From Micromonospora alfalfae (lineage in GTDB: Bacteria; Actinomycetota; Actinomycetes; Mycobacteriales; Micromonosporaceae), in contig NZ_JAKKFH010000004.1 of NCBI RefSeq assembly GCF_022230925.1, positions 1-64,000 of the forward strand: a stretch of 64,000 nt of DNA. The letters run 5' to 3'. The translations under genes were made by a program, and so were the position numbers. A model generated the notes under the pieces. It saw only the letters and a list, made by a program, of their open reading frames with translations, did no database searches and was not told the origin of the DNA. Shown here piece by piece: positions 54,172 through 61,526 of the stretch (its first letter is position 1; every line of letters begins with the position of its first letter).

Positions 54172-54203
54172 CCGCGTTCGGCTGACCATTTGATGATGAC
54201 GGC

Positions 54204-54293
54204 ATGGGGGACACTTTCGCGACCAATGTCGAGGAAGCAGTCGATCTACTGGACGCCGAGTTCGTCGCCCGCCGATCCGCACCAATGAGGGCC
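54204..54293 (+). pseudogene. Possible truncated gene start
   Basis: An ATG at 54204 opens a frame with coding-like composition (GDTFATNVEEAVDLLDAEFV) for about 30 codons, then runs into the antisense 3' end of the SMI1 gene at 54297 and loses that character. It may be the 5' stub of a gene removed by rearrangement, or chance. Confidence 0.25.
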
Positions 54294-54296
54294 GGT

Positions 54297-54992
54297 TCAG
54301 TCGTCGAAGCGTCCTTCCCAGATCGGTGCCGCAATGTCGTAGCTGCGCAAAGGTTCTCCACGTGCCGCCAGCGTCTGGTCCGCAGCGCTTAGCCAGTCGA
54401 GGTAGAAGTCTGTGAAGGTGACGTGCCTGCCGTCCTGGTGGCGCAGAGGCACGATCACGTCGCTCGTGGCGCGCCGATCGAACCAGATGTTGCCGCGTTC
54501 GGTGCCGGAGACGACAAGCAGCGTGTAGAAGCCGCATCCGTTGTCGCTGAGATATACCACCCCAGTGGTCTGTGCCCGCTCAAGGTCGTTGCTGCGCCGG
54601 TTCCACGCTGCCCAGCCGGCCTCGTCTGAGAGCTGCGGCTTCATAGCTTCGAGCTCGTCCCACTGACCTTCGTACGAGTCCTGGTCTGGAAACGGCGTCG
54701 TCAGAGCCCCATGGTCCGTCTCCTGGTCGTCCTCCCATGCCCAGCAGCCGGAGCTGCGCGATAACCGGCGGAGGTTTACCGGCCCGATCCCCCCGGAGTC
54801 GACATGCAGCAGGAATTCCCGGTATCCGTCGGGCAAGGTGACACCGAACTGCTGCTCCGCGTCGGTGAGTTCGCGGTCGGTCAGAGGAGCCGGCGGGCGA
54901 TGACCGGGCAAGAGGCGGGAACCGGATCGGTCCGTCAGGGCACTACGCACCCGAAGTGTGCGGCTTCGTACCGCATCCCAGTCTGTCTCCAC
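54297..54992 (-). CDS. SMI1/KNR4 family protein
   Basis: 231 residues. The SMI1/KNR4 pattern is clear: LTDAEQQFGVTLPDGYREFLLHVDSGG near residue 42, then GCWAWEDD, VYLSDNGCGFYTLLVV and GNIWFDRRA. In bacteria many members act as immunity proteins to polymorphic toxins, while others are of unknown role. No toxin gene is recognisable next to it. It is 21 bp downstream of the Nudix gene on the same strand. ATG 54992. Confidence 0.82.
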   Translation of the reverse strand: METDWDAVRSRTLRVRSALTDRSGSRLLPGHRPPAPLTDRELTDAEQQFGVTLPDGYREFLLHVDSGGIGPVNLRRLSRSSGCWAWEDDQETDHGALTTPFPDQDSYEGQWDELEAMKPQLSDEAGWAAWNRRSNDLERAQTTGVVYLSDNGCGFYTLLVVSGTERGNIWFDRRATSDVIVPLRHQDGRHVTFTDFYLDWLSAADQTLAARGEPLRSYDIAAPIWEGRFDD

Positions 54993-55013
54993 GTCCGGTC
55001 CGCTTCGCTCTGC

Positions 55014-55511
55014 CTACAGGCCAAGCGGGACGGGTTGGGTTGGTGCTCCGTCAGCGATCAATGCGGCCAACGGCGTGGCGAGGTCTCGGGGCGAGAACAG
55101 TTCCGGACCGCGGTGTTCGCTGATCTCCGACAGCGACCACCAACGCCAGCCGATGACGTGCTCGGCGGCGAGTTCCTCATCGCTCATCGCACCGCGCGGC
55201 GTGAACGAGGCGGTCCGAACGAGGAAGTATGCGTTCACGATGCCATCGTGACCGGGTGCGAACCCGGCGGCGACTATCTCCTGGCGCCAGACCTGAGGCG
55301 GGTCGGCATCGAGAGCAAGGCCGACCTCTTCGCGCAGCTCTCGCCGCAGGGCGGCCAGTGGCGTCTCGCCGTCTTCGACGCCACCCCCGGGAGTGATCCA
55401 CACGGCGATCGTGCCAGCGGGATCGGGAATGGCGAGTCGTAGCAGCAGAACACGGTCGTCCTCATCGAGGACGACCGCACGCGCCGATCGCCGCAGGTTC
55501 ACCGTCGACAT
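55014..55511 (-). CDS. Nudix hydrolase
   Basis: 165 residues. The Nudix box lies at about 43-65 with GGGVEDGE and RELREEVGL, all metal-binding Glu present. It hydrolyses a nucleoside diphosphate linked to an unknown group X. Lone Trp-rich segment GWRWWSLSEI follows. ATG 55511. Possibly co-transcribed with the SMI1 gene. Confidence 0.85.
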   Translation of the reverse strand: MSTVNLRRSARAVVLDEDDRVLLLRLAIPDPAGTIAVWITPGGGVEDGETPLAALRRELREEVGLALDADPPQVWRQEIVAAGFAPGHDGIVNAYFLVRTASFTPRGAMSDEELAAEHVIGWRWWSLSEISEHRGPELFSPRDLATPLAALIADGAPTQPVPLGL

Positions 55512-55720
55512 CAGGACACCCTACGGGTCAACGATCACGTCGACGCCCGCGACGGCACAGCGGTCTGATACGCCTGCGGCCATGAACCAACCAATCGCCG
55601 CCTCCTGCTCGTAGGTCGATCGGGCTTCCCATGCCCGCTCCCACGCATCTCCGTTGCCGCCGGCCGGCCCGGAGACGGCATGATCTTGGCTCTGTTCGAT
55701 CTCTGTGCGAGGCTTCGGCG

Positions 55721-56215
55721 GTGACTGACCTCGACATCCGCGCGGCCACCTCGGCTGATTCCGAATTCCTGGTCGACATGCTCGTGGAGGCCGTGAACTG
55801 GCTGCCTGAGCGCAACTGGTCGCACGAACAGATCCTGGCGAACCCTGCGCTGGCCCACTATGTCACCGGCTGGATGCGGCCAGACGACTTCGGCCTGGTT
55901 GCGGTCGACCCGACTGATCGTCCAGTCGGGGCGGCCTGGTTCCGATTCCTGACCTCCGCCGATCCGGGCTACGGATACGTGAGGGACGACGTGCCCGAGC
56001 TGACTGTCGGCGTGGTGGAAACCTGGCGGGGCCGAGGTGTGGGTCGGGCACTTCTGCGCGCCGTTCTGCAGGCCGCACGAAAGCGTGGCATCCGCACGGT
56101 GTCGCTGAGCGTGGAGCGGGCGAACTTCGCTGCAAGGCTGTACGCCGCTGAAGGGTTTCGCACTGTCGAGTCGTTCGAGGACGCGGACACGATGGTCGCT
56201 GAGATCGGGGCCTGA
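55721..56215 (+). CDS. GNAT-family N-acetyltransferase
   Basis: 164 residues. Acetyl-CoA binding motif A VGVVETWRGRGVGRALLRAV near residue 90-110, then RTVSLSVERANFAARLYAAEGF, the GNAT C-terminal signature. Target unknown. Start GTG 55721 (VTDLDIRAAT) has gcgagg nine bases upstream; the frame is open further upstream without domain homology. Confidence 0.87.
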   Translation: MTDLDIRAATSADSEFLVDMLVEAVNWLPERNWSHEQILANPALAHYVTGWMRPDDFGLVAVDPTDRPVGAAWFRFLTSADPGYGYVRDDVPELTVGVVETWRGRGVGRALLRAVLQAARKRGIRTVSLSVERANFAARLYAAEGFRTVESFEDADTMVAEIGA

Positions 56216-56258
56216 CGCGTGTTGTGCCACAGCCAAGTCACTCCTGGGCAGGCGTAAC

Positions 56259-56347
56259 GATCAACTGGCGTTGATGCTGGCCGGCCGCAGTGCTGGTCCG
56301 CCGCCCGGCCAGGCCACGGCTCCCGCGCCCATACCTTCGGGGGCTGA
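56259..56347 (+). pseudogene. Relic of the small helical gene (second copy)
   Basis: Reads DQLALMLAGR, then after a one-base shift QCWSAARPGHGSRAHTFGG and TGA at 56345-56347. This mirrors DHQALELAVR and QCWSRRPTGHGTRADALTG and the stop of the gene at 53618. Its 5' half is gone. It precedes the second membrane-protein copy exactly as the intact gene precedes the first. Confidence 0.75.
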
Positions 56348-56378
56348 TTCAGCTCGCGCAATGGCGGATACTTCCGTC

Positions 56379-56723
56379 ATGACTCTGGCACCGTCACGCA
56401 CACATCTCGTTGATGCGCGCTCATCCTTCCTGGTGCTGGTCGGCTGGTACGTCGCCGTTGTCGTGTCGTTCGGCCTGTTCCTCAGCACGCTTTCCGGGTC
56501 GGTCCCGGCTGGCTGCGGCGAGGTATGCGATTCGCAACGGTCGCGGGCGCTGCTCTTCGGGCTCTATGTGGCTACGCCCGCGCTGTTCCTCGCGCTGCTG
56601 GTCAGCCTGGCAATGCTCGCGGTCCTCGTCGCCCGTACCCGGATCCGCTCGTCGGCCATGCTGGGCAGCCTGTCCGCGGTGCTTCCGCTGGCTGTGTGCG
56701 GACTCCTCATCGCCAGCCTCTGA
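56379..56723 (+). CDS. Small three-helix membrane protein, copy 2
   Basis: 114 residues, paralog of the product of 53836, with the same three hydrophobic segments and the loop GCGEVCDSQRSR. I took ATG 56379, the position matching copy 1; an in-frame ATG at 56361 is an alternative. It converges on the small overlapping operon, whose last stop is at 56744. Confidence 0.65.
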   Translation: MTLAPSRTHLVDARSSFLVLVGWYVAVVVSFGLFLSTLSGSVPAGCGEVCDSQRSRALLFGLYVATPALFLALLVSLAMLAVLVARTRIRSSAMLGSLSAVLPLAVCGLLIASL

Positions 56724-56743
56724 CCGCCGCTGCTCCCATCAGA

Positions 56744-56911
56744 TCAGCCGCTGGATGCGGACCTTCGGACGCTCGTTTCGCAGGTGACCATGTTTGTGCT
56801 GCAAATCTGCTCGTTCCAGACGTCCTGATCGTAGTCGGGGTCCGGCGGGATCCACTTGTGGGAGCCGTCGCTGTAGTGGAACTTCTCGTCACCCGCACGA
56901 AGGATGCTCAT
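56744..56911 (-). CDS. Small protein of 55 residues, fourth gene of an overlapping operon
   Basis: Starts at ATG 56911, whose ATGA overlaps the stop of the preceding gene, the same join as between the earlier genes of the operon. The product begins MSILRAGDEKFHYSDGSHKW and continues IPPDPDYDQDVWNEQ, ending at TGA 56744. It is hydrophilic with two Cys and no signal peptide. Unknown family. Evidence is the overlap, codon usage in the first 40 codons, and the protein-like composition. Confidence 0.5.
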   Translation of the reverse strand: MSILRAGDEKFHYSDGSHKWIPPDPDYDQDVWNEQICSTNMVTCETSVRRSASSG

Positions 56912-57126
56912 CGGGTCCAACCGAGAAAGCGACGGTGCAGGACCCCTGCCGGCACCCAGGTCAGGTCCTGCGAGGCACAGACCAGTTGAGCGCCCATGTA
57001 GAGCGCCAGCGAAACGGCTGCGCCCTCGTACTCAGCGCGTAATTCTTGCTGTCGGGTCCGGCAGGGCCAGGCCGCATTGCAGCCTCCGCAGGTCCAGATC
57101 GGCATCACCGGGCCGTGGGTGGTCAC
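56908..57126 (-). CDS. Small Cys-motif protein, third gene of the overlapping operon
   Basis: 72 residues from GTG 57126 (VTTHGPVMPIW), overlapping the upstream stop as GTGA. A zinc-knuckle-like CGGCNAAWPCRTRQQEL stretch is followed by a helical region (VSLALYMGAQLVCASQDL) and GVLHRRFLGW. I recall similar hypothetical proteins in Micromonosporaceae, of no known function. The frame extends to 57216, but the overlap decides the start. Confidence 0.62.
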   Translation of the reverse strand: MTTHGPVMPIWTCGGCNAAWPCRTRQQELRAEYEGAAVSLALYMGAQLVCASQDLTWVPAGVLHRRFLGWTR

Positions 57127-57326
57127 TGCAGGCCACCGATTAGGTGTACGAAGTGCGCTCGCCTCTGGAGCCACCGCAGTCGCTCTGGACAAGGGTGGGG
57201 CCGGCCGCACCGGCACAGGTCGAGTCCGACCTCGTCGTGGTGGTTCAGGAGTTCGTCGGCAGCGTCGACTTGAGCCTGGGCGTGGTCGATGAGGGCTTCC
57301 AGGCCGTGAATAGCAGCCATCTTCAC
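57123..57326 (-). CDS. Small Cys/His-motif protein, second gene of the overlapping operon
   Basis: 67 residues with a helical N-terminus (IHGLEALIDHAQAQVDAADE) and CRCGRPHPCPERLRW, a possible metal-binding C-x-C-x3-H-x-C group. ATG 57326 overlaps the stop of the first gene (ATGA) and the stop overlaps the third gene (GTGA). Its Cys motif recalls the neighbour's, suggesting related or cooperating small proteins. Confidence 0.6.
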   Translation of the reverse strand: MKMAAIHGLEALIDHAQAQVDAADELLNHHDEVGLDLCRCGRPHPCPERLRWLQRRAHFVHLIGGLQ

Positions 57327-57658
57327 TTCGTCAGGCCTGCACGGCTACGGTGCCAGCGTGCCTCCGCCATGACCGCCGCGAAATTGACGTCGCCCATGAC
57401 GATGCGGCTCCGGGCAAGTGAGAGCCACAGCGGTGATGCGACGTCCTGCTTGCCGCTGGCGGTTCGCAGCCCTTCTACGGCGAGGCGTGCCAGGCGGCAC
57501 GACACAAGTTGGTCTCCGTGCACGCAGCCGACGATGAGGTAGTGGCCGGCACGGTCGGGCCGGTGGTCTTCCCACAACGCTCGGCACAGGCGCCACAGCA
57601 GCCGATGGCGACAGCCGTCAGGCGGCTCGACCGGCGGGTTCTCGACATCGAACAACAT
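57323..57658 (-). CDS. Unknown protein, first gene of the overlapping operon
   Basis: 111 residues from ATG 57658 (MLFDVENPPVEPP). It contains CRHRLLWRLCRALWEDHRPD, GCVHGDQLVSCRLARLAV and a mostly helical end. No known domain. The frame continues up to GTG 57772, but that would leave only 34 bp to the divergent regulator and would cover the palindrome at 57707, so the shorter form is preferred. Confidence 0.6.
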   Translation of the reverse strand: MLFDVENPPVEPPDGCRHRLLWRLCRALWEDHRPDRAGHYLIVGCVHGDQLVSCRLARLAVEGLRTASGKQDVASPLWLSLARSRIVMGDVNFAAVMAEARWHRSRAGLTK

Positions 57659-57706
57659 GCCCAAGACGGTCCCGCCGGCTGCGGTCTCGCGACCATGTCC
57701 GCTAGC

Positions 57707-57723
57707 CATGTCACGGTGACATG
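57707..57723. promoter_or_regulatory. Perfect 17-bp palindrome, candidate operator
   Basis: catgtcac-g-gtgacatg: 8-bp arms around one base, in the 147-bp divergent region between the four-gene operon (start 57658) and the XRE regulator (start 57806). A further half-site catgtc lies just to the left at 57694-57699. Position and symmetry fit a binding site for a dimeric regulator, most simply the divergently encoded XRE protein. Confidence 0.6.
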
Positions 57724-57805
57724 AGCGGGCTCGACCTGCACGGGCACCAGACTTAAGCTCCAGGTTGAGCACGATGCGTAGTCACTCGACGACGGTGGGA
57801 GCGGT

Positions 57806-59215
57806 GTGCTACTCGACCATCTTCGGATTCCCGACGGCTTCTGGGCCCGGGAGGACGTCAGGACCGCCGTGCGTGTCCGCGACATCGGCACTTTCTTCCG
57901 GCTGCTTGCCCGGCATACGGGGGCGAGTCAGACGCGTATCGGGGCCGTGGTCGGCCTGGAACAGGGCTACGTCAGTCGGGTGATCGCCGGCCGGAAGGTG
58001 ACCTCCATCGACGTGCTGGAGCGGATCGCCGACGGCTGCGGCATGCCCGACGAGACCCGAATGTCACTCGGCCTTGCACCGGGCCAACAAGCACGTCGCC
58101 CGACCCTCGGCAGCCCTCGAGGGGATGTGCCAAACGACCGATCCTGGCGCGAGGACGTCCGCGCCGCCACGCAACTGTGGGAAGGCGACGTGAACCGTCG
58201 AGACATGCTCCGTCAGACAGTGTTCAGCTCCGCTGGCTACACCCTGCCCGCGTTGCGCTGGTTCACCGCCCCCACCACACAACCCGTCACGCAGAAAGGT
58301 CACCGGTCAGTCGGTCAACCCGACATCGACACCATCCGCGAGATGACCTCCACCTACCGGCGACTCGACAACCAGCACGGTGGCGGCCACGCCCGCAAAA
58401 ACCTCGCCCGCTACCTCAACCACGAGGTCACGCCCCTGCTGACCGAGGGTCGCTACGATCCGGCGACCGGCCGAAAGCTGCTCGCCGCCGTCGCCGAGCT
58501 AACGCAGCTCGCTGGTTGGCAGGCATACGACACGGCCGAACACGGCCTCGCCCAGCGCTACCTCACCCACGCCCTCGACCTCGCCCGAGCTGCCGACGAT
58601 GCTGGGCTCGGCGCCGAAATCCTCGCCGCGATGAGCCACCAAGCCACCTATCTCGGCCACAATGCCACCGGCGTCGATCTCGCCCGCGCCGCCCGGCAGA
58701 CGGCACGACGCGCCGGCCTCGCGGTGCTGACCGCCGAGGCGCTGGTCATGGAAGCTCATGCCCACGCCGCCGCGCGCAACGAACGCGCCTGCACCAGCGC
58801 ACTGCACCAGGCAGAACAGACCCTCGACCGGGCCGACCGCAGCAGCGACCCGCAATGGCTCGGCTACTTCGACGAGGCATACCTGTCAGCCAAGTTCGGC
58901 CACTGTTTCCATGCTCTCGGCCACCACCAGCAGGCCGAACGCTTCACCGTCCGCTCACTGCACATGGACGAACGCTACATACGCGGCAAGGCCTTCAACC
59001 TCACTCTCCTCGCCTCCATCCACGCCCACCACGGCGAACCCGATCGCGCCAGCGCCATCGGGGCACAAGCGCTCACGTTGACCTCTCAACTGCGGTCAGC
59101 CCGAGCCGTCCGGTACCTACGCGACCTGCAAACGGAACTCACAGCGCACCGCCGCCGGCCAGCCGTTCGACACTTCATCAACCGTGTCGACGTGACTCTC
59201 GGTCAACGCCGCTGA
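57806..59215 (+). CDS. XRE regulator with a helical-repeat (TPR-like) C-terminal domain
   Basis: 469 residues. XRE helix-turn-helix at about 28-85 (FFRLLARHTGASQTRIGAVV, GYVSRVIAGRKVTS, LERIADGCGM); the remainder, from about 170, is all helical with TPR-like repeats (RYLTHALDLARAADDAGLGA, ACTSALHQAEQTLDRADRS). This domain order recurs in actinobacterial developmental and antibiotic regulators and, more distantly, in peptide-binding RRNPP regulators; the ligand is unknown. GTG 57806 follows ggtgggag. It abuts the next gene with no gap. Confidence 0.83.
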   Translation: MLLDHLRIPDGFWAREDVRTAVRVRDIGTFFRLLARHTGASQTRIGAVVGLEQGYVSRVIAGRKVTSIDVLERIADGCGMPDETRMSLGLAPGQQARRPTLGSPRGDVPNDRSWREDVRAATQLWEGDVNRRDMLRQTVFSSAGYTLPALRWFTAPTTQPVTQKGHRSVGQPDIDTIREMTSTYRRLDNQHGGGHARKNLARYLNHEVTPLLTEGRYDPATGRKLLAAVAELTQLAGWQAYDTAEHGLAQRYLTHALDLARAADDAGLGAEILAAMSHQATYLGHNATGVDLARAARQTARRAGLAVLTAEALVMEAHAHAAARNERACTSALHQAEQTLDRADRSSDPQWLGYFDEAYLSAKFGHCFHALGHHQQAERFTVRSLHMDERYIRGKAFNLTLLASIHAHHGEPDRASAIGAQALTLTSQLRSARAVRYLRDLQTELTAHRRRPAVRHFINRVDVTLGQRR

Positions 59216-59782
59216 CTACAGCTCACCTCGGGCTTTGCGCGCGACCAGCTCTAACACCGCGATCACCGTGCCGGAGCCCACGATCTCACCCCGGGACACG
59301 AGGTCCCGCGCTTCCGTCAACGGCATCCAGGCCACCCGCTCGGCCTCGTTGACGTCCACCGGCGAACCGATATGTGTCGCCTCGCGCGCAAGGAACAACA
59401 GATTCTCCGCGTCCGCGGTCGCTACCCACGGCTGGAACGACAGCATCGGCTCCACCGCACCCGGACGCCACCCGGTCTCCTCCTCGACCTCACGGACCGC
59501 ACAGCTCGCCGGCTGCTCACCGTCGTCGACGTAACCCCCAGGCAGCTCCCACACCCACCTGTCGAACACGAACCGGTGCCGCCGCATCAGCAGCAGGCGC
59601 TCCTGCTCGTCAAGCACCGCGACCATGGCCGACCGGGGCCCCCTGATCACATACTGCTCGAAACGGACCCCGTCCGGCAGTTCCACGTCGGCGATGCTCA
59701 ACCGCGCTCGCCGGCTGCCATCCACCACCCGCTCACCGTGAATCGTCCACCGCGTCGGCTCGGTACCCTGCTCCTCCGTCAC
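59216..59782 (-). CDS. Nudix hydrolase, ADP-ribose-pyrophosphatase-like
   Basis: 188 residues. Nudix box near 92-114 (GGYVDDGEQPA, REVEEETGW). VWELPGGYVDDGE and the FQPWVATADAENLLFLAREA segment fit the NUDT5/ADPRase-like group. GTG 59782 (VTEEQGTEP) is preferred; the frame reaches 59827. Its stop is the base after the stop of the convergent XRE gene, so the two transcripts must overlap or end inside each other. Confidence 0.85.
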   Translation of the reverse strand: MTEEQGTEPTRWTIHGERVVDGSRRARLSIADVELPDGVRFEQYVIRGPRSAMVAVLDEQERLLLMRRHRFVFDRWVWELPGGYVDDGEQPASCAVREVEEETGWRPGAVEPMLSFQPWVATADAENLLFLAREATHIGSPVDVNEAERVAWMPLTEARDLVSRGEIVGSGTVIAVLELVARKARGEL

Positions 59783-59823
59783 CAGCCCAGTATCCGACCG
59801 CTGGCACGGACGGCGTGCCCTCG

Positions 59824-60078
59824 TCACTTCCAGCGGAAGTGGACGAAGAGGCGGCCGAAGTTCTTTGAATCCTTCTCCACGCGGTGGTAGAGCTGCTTGA
59901 CGTCCTTCTGGTCGAGGAACCGCAGCACCCGCTTCTTGAGCTGGCCGGACCCCTTGCCGGGGATGATCTCGACGAGGGTGGCCTTCTTCGCCACCGCCTC
60001 GTCCATGATCCCGCGCAACGCGCGATCGATGTCCTGGCCCTTGTTGAAGATCTCGTGCAGGTCCAGCTTGAGCTTCAT
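59824..60078 (-). CDS. Smr-domain protein
   Basis: 84 residues, a stand-alone Smr domain as found at the end of MutS2: DLHEIFNKGQDIDRALRGIM and the signature EIIPGKGSGQLKKRVLRFL. Smr domains act on branched DNA or RNA; stand-alone members of this size are common in actinomycetes. ATG 60078. Confidence 0.85.
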   Translation of the reverse strand: MKLKLDLHEIFNKGQDIDRALRGIMDEAVAKKATLVEIIPGKGSGQLKKRVLRFLDQKDVKQLYHRVEKDSKNFGRLFVHFRWK

Positions 60079-60150
60079 GCCGCAGCCCCCGGCAGGTCAG
60101 GTCCCATGTCCGCCATCCTAGGCACCTCCGAAAGGTTGTCCGACGACGAA

Positions 60151-60174
60151 GGGGCGGCCCCGAAGGACCGCCCC
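60151..60174 (-). terminator. Terminator after the TPR gene
   Basis: Ten-base arms with one mismatch (60151-60160 and 60165-60174), 21 bp beyond the stop of the TPR gene in its reading direction. Confidence 0.6.
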
Positions 60175-60194
60175 TGCCGTGTCACGCCGCACGT

Positions 60195-60563
60195 TCAGCG
60201 CCTGCCGCCCAGGCGGGTCTCCACCCGCTCCAGCGCGGTCCGGTAGTCGTCGTTGGCCGCGTACATCGCGGCGGCGATCCGCAGGTGCCGCAGCGCGTCG
60301 GTGTGTCGGTTCAGCCGTTCGAGGGTCCGACCGAGCACGTGGTGCGCGTAGTGGTCGCTCGGGTCCCGTTCGACCAGCTCACGCAGGTGCTCCTCGGCCC
60401 GGTTGAGCTGGGCAGACTGGAAGTACGCCCGGGCCAGCAGTTGCCGTACCGCTGCGTTGCCGGGTTCGGCGTCGATGATCGGCTCCAGCAGTCGGGCTGC
60501 CCCGCTGGGGTCACCGGTTTCGAAGAACATGGTCGCCCGCCGGTAGTCCGCCAGAAGATCCAT
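60195..60563 (-). CDS. Tetratricopeptide-repeat protein
   Basis: 122 residues, about three TPR units: AARLLEPIIDAEPGNAAVRQ, LARAYFQSAQLNRAEEHLRE and HVLGRTLERLNRHTDALRHL. Protein-interaction role; the partner is unknown. ATG 60563, with a purine-rich gaggtgg just upstream. Confidence 0.83.
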   Translation of the reverse strand: MDLLADYRRATMFFETGDPSGAARLLEPIIDAEPGNAAVRQLLARAYFQSAQLNRAEEHLRELVERDPSDHYAHHVLGRTLERLNRHTDALRHLRIAAAMYAANDDYRTALERVETRLGGRR

Positions 60564-60693
60564 CTGCCACCTCCTCGGGTCGCACCGTCACCTGTTCCGA
60601 CGCTGGCACAACACCGGAAGTTTGGCGACTGTTCCCGGGGTCGAGATCGGGTCAGTTCCAGCCACCGAAGGCCGCTGAGGGGGCGTCGAACGG

Positions 60694-61464
60694 TCAGGTG
60701 CGGGCGTCCCGGCGTCCGGCGGAAAGTTCCCAGGCGCGGACACCGCCGACGATTCCGGCGGTGTTCGGCACCACCACCACGTCGTCGCCCATCCGGGCCA
60801 GTTGCTCGGGCCGGATCAGTCGGGAGTTGCCCCCACCCAGGTAGAGCCGGTCCCAGCGGAACACCGGGCGGAGCCCGTCCACCACCTGCCGGATCCGCCG
60901 GGACCAGAAGGCGTCGCCGAGCCGCCGACGTTCCGGCTCGCCGACGTACGTGTCGTAGGTGGTGCCCCACCGCACCGGCGCGTGCGACAGCTCCAGGTGC
61001 GGGGCGAGCACCCCTCCGTCGTAGAGCGCGCTGCCCAGCCCGGTGCCCAGGGTCAGCACCAGCTCGCAGCCGGTGCCGGCGACCACCCCGGCACCGTGCA
61101 CCTCGGCGTCGTTGAGCACCAGCGCCGGCACCCCGAACGCGTCCGCGAGGGCGCCCCGCGCGTCCCAGCCGGACCACTCGGCGAGCAGGTCCGGGTCGAC
61201 CCGGCTGCGCGGGCCGCTCCGGGTCACGTAGTGCGGGGTGGAAACCACCACTCCGTGCCGGATCATCCCGGGTACGCCGACCGTGAGCCGGTCCGCCGTC
61301 GGCAGGCGCCCGCCCAGCTCCAGCAGGGTGCGGACAAACAACGTCGGCGGCAACGGGTACGGCGTGGGCACCCGCAACGGCCGGGCCCGCATCGTTCCCG
61401 CCTCGTCGAGCACGGACGCCTTGATGCCTCCGCCGCCGCAATCGATCGCCAGTGTGGTCACCAC
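60694..61464 (-). CDS. ROK-family / polyphosphate-glucokinase-like protein
   Basis: 256 residues. ATP/phosphate loop AIDCGGGGIKASVLD near residue 7, VLNDAEVHGAG near 117 and LTLGTGLGSALY near 137, as in ROK kinases; the length, absence of the ROK zinc-Cys motif and FWSRRIRQVVDGLRP with GGGNSRLI resemble polyphosphate glucokinase. The usual G-x-G-G-T/S-G is GGGG here. Probably phosphorylates glucose or a similar sugar. It is divergent from the ABC-F gene by 62 bp. Confidence 0.75.
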   Translation of the reverse strand: MVTTLAIDCGGGGIKASVLDEAGTMRARPLRVPTPYPLPPTLFVRTLLELGGRLPTADRLTVGVPGMIRHGVVVSTPHYVTRSGPRSRVDPDLLAEWSGWDARGALADAFGVPALVLNDAEVHGAGVVAGTGCELVLTLGTGLGSALYDGGVLAPHLELSHAPVRWGTTYDTYVGEPERRRLGDAFWSRRIRQVVDGLRPVFRWDRLYLGGGNSRLIRPEQLARMGDDVVVVPNTAGIVGGVRAWELSAGRRDART

Positions 61465-61526
61465 GTCGTTGAGTCTGCCCGCTGCCGGCGGCTGGTATGC
61501 GGGCGGCCGGATAGGCTGCCGTCCTG

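Noticed and set aside
57658..57772. Longer start (57772) for the first gene of the small operon
   Set aside because: It would place the 17-bp palindrome inside the coding region and leave 34 bp for two divergent promoters; the added residues look unlike the rest of the protein.
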